The translations under genes were made by a program, and so were the position numbers. This document shows, piece by piece, positions 57,948 through 64,000 of a stretch of 64,000 nucleotides of DNA; position 1 is the stretch's first letter, and every line of letters begins with the position of its first letter. A model generated the notes under the pieces. That model saw only the letters and a list, made by a program, of their open reading frames with translations, searched no databases and had not been told where the DNA came from. Source of the DNA: Sipunculus nudus (taxonomy: Eukaryota; Annelida; Sipuncula; Golfingiida; Sipunculidae); contig CM049312.1 in assembly GCA_026874595.1 (NCBI GenBank), positions 71,456,929 to 71,520,928 of the forward strand, given 5' to 3'.

Positions 57948-58912
57948 CGATCACTTCTTCTCTAGATATAGCTACCAAAGGCGATATGACCGCAATTATT
58001 ATAAGTTTGTCACAACACAAAACCTCAATATGTTCTAATGATTATCATTTTATCATTTTTTTCTCATACCAGAGCCCTCCAGGTCCTAATACCTGAGCCC
58101 CTTAAGCGGGAACCCAAATCCAAATCCCAGAGCCTTCACCCAGGAAACCAGATCCTTATACAAGAGCGATCACCTCTGGGATATGGACAGCAGGTCCTAA
58201 TACCACAGCCCTCACCTGGTATACTAGATCCAAATACCAGAGTCCTAACCCGGGATACCAGATCCTAATATCAGAGCCATCACCGTGGATACAAGATCCT
58301 AATACCAGAGCCCTCAACCGGCTCATTAGATTCTTATACCAGAGCCCTCGCCCGGGATCCCAGACACTAATACCAGAGTACCATGACCTCTGGGATATAG
58401 ACAGCAGGTCCTAATACCAGAGCCCTCACCTTGGATATTAGATCTTCAGAGTCTTCATCCAGGAAACCAGATCCTTATACCAGAGCAGCAACCCGGGATA
58501 CTAGATCCTAATACCTGAACCCTCATCCGGAATACAAGATTTCTCGTACCAGAGCCCTCACCCGGGATACCAGATACTAAAACCAGTGCCGTCACTCGGA
58601 ATAACAGTTCCTAACACCAGTGCCGTCACTCGGAATACCAGTTCCTAATACCAGTGCCGTCACACGGAATACCAGTTCCTAAAACCAGTGCCATCACTCA
58701 GAATACCAGTTCCTAATACCAGTGAAGTCAATCGGAATACCAGATCCTAATACCAGTACCCTCACCCGGGATACCAGACAAAAACACCATAGCCCTTACC
58801 CAGGATACCAGATACTAATACCAGTGCCCTCACCGAGATACCAGATCCTAATACTAGAGCCCTCACCGGGGATACCAGATCTTAATATAAGAGCTCTCAC
58901 CCAGGATACCAT
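57948..58912 (+). repeat. 965-bp duplication spanning the satellite edge (first copy)
   Basis: CGATCACTTCTTCTCTAGAT at 57948 through the non-satellite sequence to about 58063 recurs at 58913 with few changes, followed in both cases by the same series of satellite monomers. The second copy (from 58913) lacks about 138 bp (about four monomers). So a segment made of flank plus array was duplicated in tandem. Confidence 0.8.
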
Positions 58913-61900
58913 CGATCACTTCTTCTCTAGATATAGCTACCAAAGGCGATATGACCGCAATTTTTATAAGTTTGTCACAACACAAAACCTCAATATGTTC
59001 TAATGATTATCATTTTATCATTTTTCTCATACCAAAGCCCTCCAGGTCCTAATACCTGAGCCCCTTAAGCGGGAAACCAAATCCAAATCCCAGAGCCTTC
59101 ACCCAGGAAACCAGATCCTTATACAAGAGCGATCACCTCTGGGATATGAACAGCAGGTCCTAATACCACAGCCCTCACCTGGTATACTAGACACTAATAC
59201 CAGAGTACCATGACCTCTGGGATATGGACAGCAGGTCCTAATACCAGAGCCCTCACCTTGGATATTAGATCTTCAGAGTCTTCATCCAGGAAACCAGATC
59301 CTTATACCAGAGCAGCAACCCGGGATACTAGATCCTAATACCTGAACCCTCATCCGGAATACAAGATTTCTCGTACCAGAGCCCTCACCCGGGATACCAG
59401 ATACTAAAACCAGTGCCGTCACTCGGAATAACAGTTCCTAACACCAGTGCCGTCACTCGGAATACCAGTTCCTAATACCAGTGCCGTCACTCGGAATACC
59501 AGTTCCTAAAACCAGTGCCATCACTCAGAATACCAGTTCCTAATACCAGTGAAGTCAATCGGAATACCAGATCCTAATACCAGTGCCCTCACCCGGGATA
59601 CCGGACAAAAACACCATAGCCCTTACCCAGGATACCAGATACTAATACCAGTGCCGTCACTCGGAATACCAGATCTTAATACCAGTGCCCTCACCGAGAT
59701 ACCAGATCCTTATACTAGAGCCCTCACCGGGGATACCAGATCTTAATATCAGAGCTCTCACCCAGGATACCATATTCTAATACTACAGCTCTCAGCCCGG
59801 GATACCAGATACTCATACTAAAGGCCTCACCCAGTATACCAGATCTCTTCAGGAGCCCTCATCCGAGATATAAGATCCTAATACCAGAGATCTGACCTAG
59901 GATACCAGATCGTAATACCAGAGCCTATCATACCTAAGATATTGGTTCCTAATCCAGTGTCCTGACCCGGGATGCTAGATCCTAATACCAGAAGCCTCAC
60001 ACAGGATACCGGATCCCAATGCCAGAGCCCTCATCCGGGATTTTGGATCCTAATACCAGAACTCTTACCTAGGATACCAAACACTCATACTAGAGGCCTC
60101 GCCAGGCAAAACAAGATAGAAATACCAGAGTCCTCATCCGGGATACAAGTTTCTTTTACCAGAGACCTAACCCGATATGCCAAGGAAATCAGATCCTAAT
60201 ATCAAAAGCTTCTCTGGGATACCAGATCCTTATACAACAGCCCTCACCTGTAGGATATAGACAACAGATTTTAATACCAGAGCTCTTAGCCGGTATTAGA
60301 GCTCAAATCCTTATTCCAGACACTTCACCCAGGGATCCAGAACCTAATATCAAAAGCTTCCTCGGGGAACCCAGATCCTTATACAATAGCAATCACCTCT
60401 GTGATATGGACACCAGGTCCTAATACTAGAGCTCTCACCTGGGATATTAGATTAGAGTCTACATCTGGGATACCAGGTTCCTATACGAGAGCGCCAACCC
60501 GGGATACTAGATACTAATACCAGAGGCCTCACACAGGATACCAGATCTTAATGCCATAGCCCTCAGCCGGAACACCAGATCCTAATATCATCGCCTTCAT
60601 CCCGGATACCAAATCCTTTCCCAGACCAATCCCCCGGGATGCAAAATCCGAATAGCAGAGCCCTTACACGGGATACCAGATCCTAATACCAGTGCCCTCA
60701 CCCGGGATACCAGACAAAAACACCATAGCCCTTACCCAGGATACCAGATACTAATACCATTGCCGTCACTCGGAATACCAGATTTTAATACCAGTGCCCT
60801 CACCGAGATACCAGATCCTAATACTAGAGCCCTCACCGGGGATACCAGATCTTAATATCAGAGCTCTCACCCAGGATACCATATTCTAATACTAGCCGGT
60901 ATTAGAGCTCAAATCCTTATTCCAGACACTTCACCCAGGGATCCAGAACCTAATATCAAAAGCTTCCTCGGGGAACCCAGATCCTTATACAATAGCAATC
61001 ACCTCTGGGATATGGACACCAGGTCCTAATACTAGAGCTCTCACCTGGGATATTAGATTAGAGTCTACATCTGGGATACCAGGTTCCTATACGAGAGCGC
61101 CAACCCGGGATACTAGATACTAATACCAGAGGCCTCACACAGGATACCAGATCTTAATGCCATAGCCCTCAGCCGGAACACCAGATCCTAATATCATCGC
61201 CTTCATCCCGGATACCAAATCCTTTCCCAGACCAATCCCCCGGGATACAAAATCCGAATACAAGAGCCCTCAAATGGGATACCAGATCCTAATAGCAGAG
61301 CCCTTACCCGGGATACCAGATCCTAATACCAGTGCCCTCACCCGGGATACCAGACAAAAACACTATAGCCCTTTCCCAGGATACCAGATACTAATACCAG
61401 TGCCGTCACTCGGAATACCAGATCTTAATACCAGTGCCCTCACCGAGATACCAGATCCTAATACTAGAGCCCTCACCGGGGATACCAGATCTTAATATCA
61501 GAGCTCTCACCCAGGATACCATATTCTAATACTACAGCTCTCAGCCCGGGATACCAGATACTCATACTAAAGGCCTCACCCAGTATACCAGATCTCTTCA
61601 GGAGCCCTCATCCGAGATATAAGATCCTAATACCAGAGATCTGACCTAGGATACCAGATCGTAATACCAGAGCCTATCATACCTAAGATATTGGTTCCTA
61701 ATCCAGTGTCCTGACCCGGGATGCTAGATCCTAATACCAGAAGCCTCACACAGGATACCGGATCCCAATGCCAGAGCCCTCATCCGGGATTTTGGATCCT
61801 AATACCAGAACTCTTACCTAGGATACCAAACACTCATACTAGAGGCCTCGCCAGGCAAAACAAGATAGAAATACCAGAGTCCTCATCCGGGATACAAGTT

Positions 61901-64000
61901 TCTTTTACCAGAGACCTAACCCGATATGCCAAGGAAATCAGATCCTAATATCAAAAGCTTCTCTGGGATACCAGATCCTTATACAACAGCCCTCACCTGT
62001 AGGATATAGACAACAGATTTTAATACCAGAGCTCTTAGCCGGTATTAGAGCTCAAATCCTTATTCCAGACACTTCACCCAGGGATCCAGAACCTAATATC
62101 AAAAGCTTCCTCGGGGAACCCAGATCCTTATACAATAGCAATCACCTCTGTGATATGGACACCAGGTCCTAATACTAGAGCTCTCACCTGGGATATTAGA
62201 TTAGAGTCTACATCTGGGATACCAGGTTCCTATACGAGAGCGCCAACCCGGGATACTAGATACTAATACCAGAGGCCTCACACAGGATACCAGATCTTAA
62301 TGCCATAGCCCTCAGCCGGAACACCAAATCCTAATATCATCGCCTTCATCCCGGATACCAAATCCTTTCCCAGACCAATCCCCCGGGATACAAAATCCGA
62401 ATAGCAGAGCCCTTACCCGGGATACCAGATCCTAATACCAGTGCCCTCACCCGGGATACCAGACAAAAACACCATAGCCCTTACCCAGGATACCAGATAC
62501 TAATACCATTGCCGTCACTCGGAATACCAGATTTTAATACCAGTGCCCTCACCGAGATACCAGATCCTAATACTAGAGCCCTCACCGGGGATACCAGATC
62601 TTAATATCAGAGCTCTCACCCAGGATACCATATTCTAATACTAGCCGGTATTAGAGCTCAAATCCTTATTCCAGACACTTCACCCAGGGATCCAGAACCT
62701 AATATCAAAAGCTTCCTCGGGGAACCCAGATCCTTATACAATAGCAATCACCTCTGGGATATGGACACCAGGTCCTAATACTAGAGCTCTCACCTGGGAT
62801 ATTAGATTAGAGTCTACATCTGGGATACCAGGTTCCTATACGAGAGCGCCAACCCGGGATACTAGATACTAATACCAGAGGCCTCACACAGGATACCAGA
62901 TCTTAATGCCATAGCCCTCAGCCGGAACACCAGATCCTAATATCATCGCCTTCATCCCGGATACCAAATCCTTTCCCAGACCAATCCCCCGGGATACAAA
63001 ATCCGAATACAAGAGCCCTCAAATGGGATACCAGATCCTAATAGCAGAGCCCTTACCCGGGATACCAGATCCTAATACCAGTGCCCTCACCCGGGATACC
63101 AGACAAAAACACTATAGCCCTTTCCCAGGATACCAGATACTAATACCAGTGCCGTCACTCGGAATACCAGATCTTAATACCAGTGCCCTCACCGAGATAC
63201 CAGATCCTAATACTAGAGCCCTCACCGGGGATACCAGATCTTAATATCAGAGCTCTCACCCAGGATACCATATTCTAATACTACAGCTCTCAGCCCGGGA
63301 TACCAGATACTCATACTAAAGGCCTCACCCAGTATACCAGATCTCTTCAGGAGCCCTCATCCGAGATATAAGATCCTAATACCAGAGATCTGACCTAGGA
63401 TACCAGATCGTAATACCAGAGCCTATCATACCTAAGATATTGGTTCCTAATCCAGTGTCCTGACCCGGGATGCTAGATCCTAATACCAGAAGCCTCACAC
63501 AGGATACCGGATCCCAATGCCAGAGCCCTCATCCGGGATTTTGGATCCTAATACCAGAACTCTTACCTAGGATACCAAACACTCATACTAGAGGCCTCGC
63601 CAGGCAAAACAAGATAGAAATACCAGAGTCCTCATCCGGGATACAAGTTTCTTTTACCAGAGACCTAACCCGATATGCCAAGGAAATCAGATCCTAATAT
63701 CAAAAGCTTCTCTGGGATACCAGATCCTTATACAACAGCCCTCACCTGTAGGATATAGACAACAGATTTTAATACCAGAGCTCTTAGCCGGTATTAGAGC
63801 TCAAATCCTTATTCCAGACACTTCACCCAGGGATCCAGAACCTAATATCAAAAGCTTCCTCGGGGAACCCAGATCCTTATACAATAGCAATCACCTCTGG
63901 GATATGGACACCAGGTCCTAATACTAGAGCTCTCACCTGGGATATTAGATTAGAGTCTACATCTGGGATACCAGGTTCCTATACGAGAGCGCCAACCCGG
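58065..64000. repeat. Minisatellite/satellite array, ~34-bp monomer
   Basis: Degenerate tandem monomers of the form GGGATACCAGATCCTAATAC then CAGAGCCCTCACCC, about 34 bp, head to tail to the window end. Because 34 is not a multiple of three, frames cycle (PNTRALTRDT, then QILIPEPSP, then a TAA), giving only 60-95-codon artefactual frames. No gene is embedded in it apart from the 107-bp flank copy near 58913-59020. Confidence 0.9.
59785..64000. repeat. 1749-bp higher-order repeat of the satellite
   Basis: Blocks repeat with a fixed offset of 1749 bp: B at 59785-60287, 61534-62036 and 63283-63785; A at 60288-60893 and 62037-62642; A' at 60894-61533 and 62643-63282. A (606 bp) and A' (640 bp) are themselves near-duplicates; A' has one extra monomer. 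Copies of the 1749-bp unit differ at only a few positions, so this amplification is recent. The array continues beyond the window. Confidence 0.85.

Noticed and set aside
58722-63697. Series of 73-93-codon plus-strand frames with PNT.ALT repeats
   Set aside because: The 34-bp monomer shifts frame every unit, and one phase contains TAA. Identical frames recur only because of the 1749-bp repeat.
58065-64000. CRISPR-like array
   Set aside because: Monomers are contiguous and degenerate with no unique spacers, and the genome is eukaryotic.

Overview
The window is AT-rich eukaryotic DNA with one spliced gene, several classes of decayed or recent retroelements, (TA)n microsatellites and a large satellite array. 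No bacterial operon, tRNA, rRNA or CRISPR array was seen. Two inverted copies of a repeat end (about 9.23 and 15.3 kb) and a SINE-like insert at 33.6 kb resemble repeats I associate with bivalve and other mollusc genomes. A marine invertebrate, probably a mollusc, is my best guess; this rests on recall, not a search.

Left block (1-7.7 kb): repeat family R2 interrupted by a 3.8 kb insert that holds a 3.15 kb element with 35-bp terminal inverted repeats, then a Penelope-like element (PLE) tail joined to a PLE head, then repeat family R1. The same R2-PLE-R1 order recurs at 37.4-57.3 kb, expanded by later insertions.

Gene block (12.1-20.6 kb, minus strand): a TATA box, a short 5' UTR exon and five coding exons whose splice phases join into a 221-aa secreted protein with a von Willebrand factor D-like domain. 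Its 3' part and flank are duplicated at 28.1-29.5 kb as a broken pseudogene. A LINE tail, (TA)n tracts and a degenerate minisatellite lie in its introns.

22.5-31 kb: two more R1 copies, an inverted pair of coding-like segments (22.7 and 29.7 kb), microsatellites, and a partial R2 copy.

31.2-34.9 kb: a decayed DIRS-like retroelement (Gag zinc finger, RT, RNase H, tyrosine recombinase), with a 129-bp SINE-like insert flanked by near-perfect 16-bp direct repeats inside the RT.

37.4-47 kb: R2, a nearly complete but broken PLE (minus), a non-LTR retrotransposon with a zinc-knuckle ORF1 and start of an endonuclease ORF2, and another PLE tail (plus) that keeps its GIY-YIG domain.

47.96-56.39 kb: a young Ty3/gypsy LTR retrotransposon (minus) in a (TA)n tract inside R1. 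Its two 779-bp LTRs differ at about seven positions. It has a primer-binding site fitting elongator tRNA-Met, a polypurine tract, a Gag with an N-terminal RRM-like fold, protease, RT-RNase H and integrase. Pol is broken by two frame changes and one stop.

58.07-64 kb: a minisatellite of about 34-bp monomers organised into a 1749-bp higher-order repeat, running off the window end.
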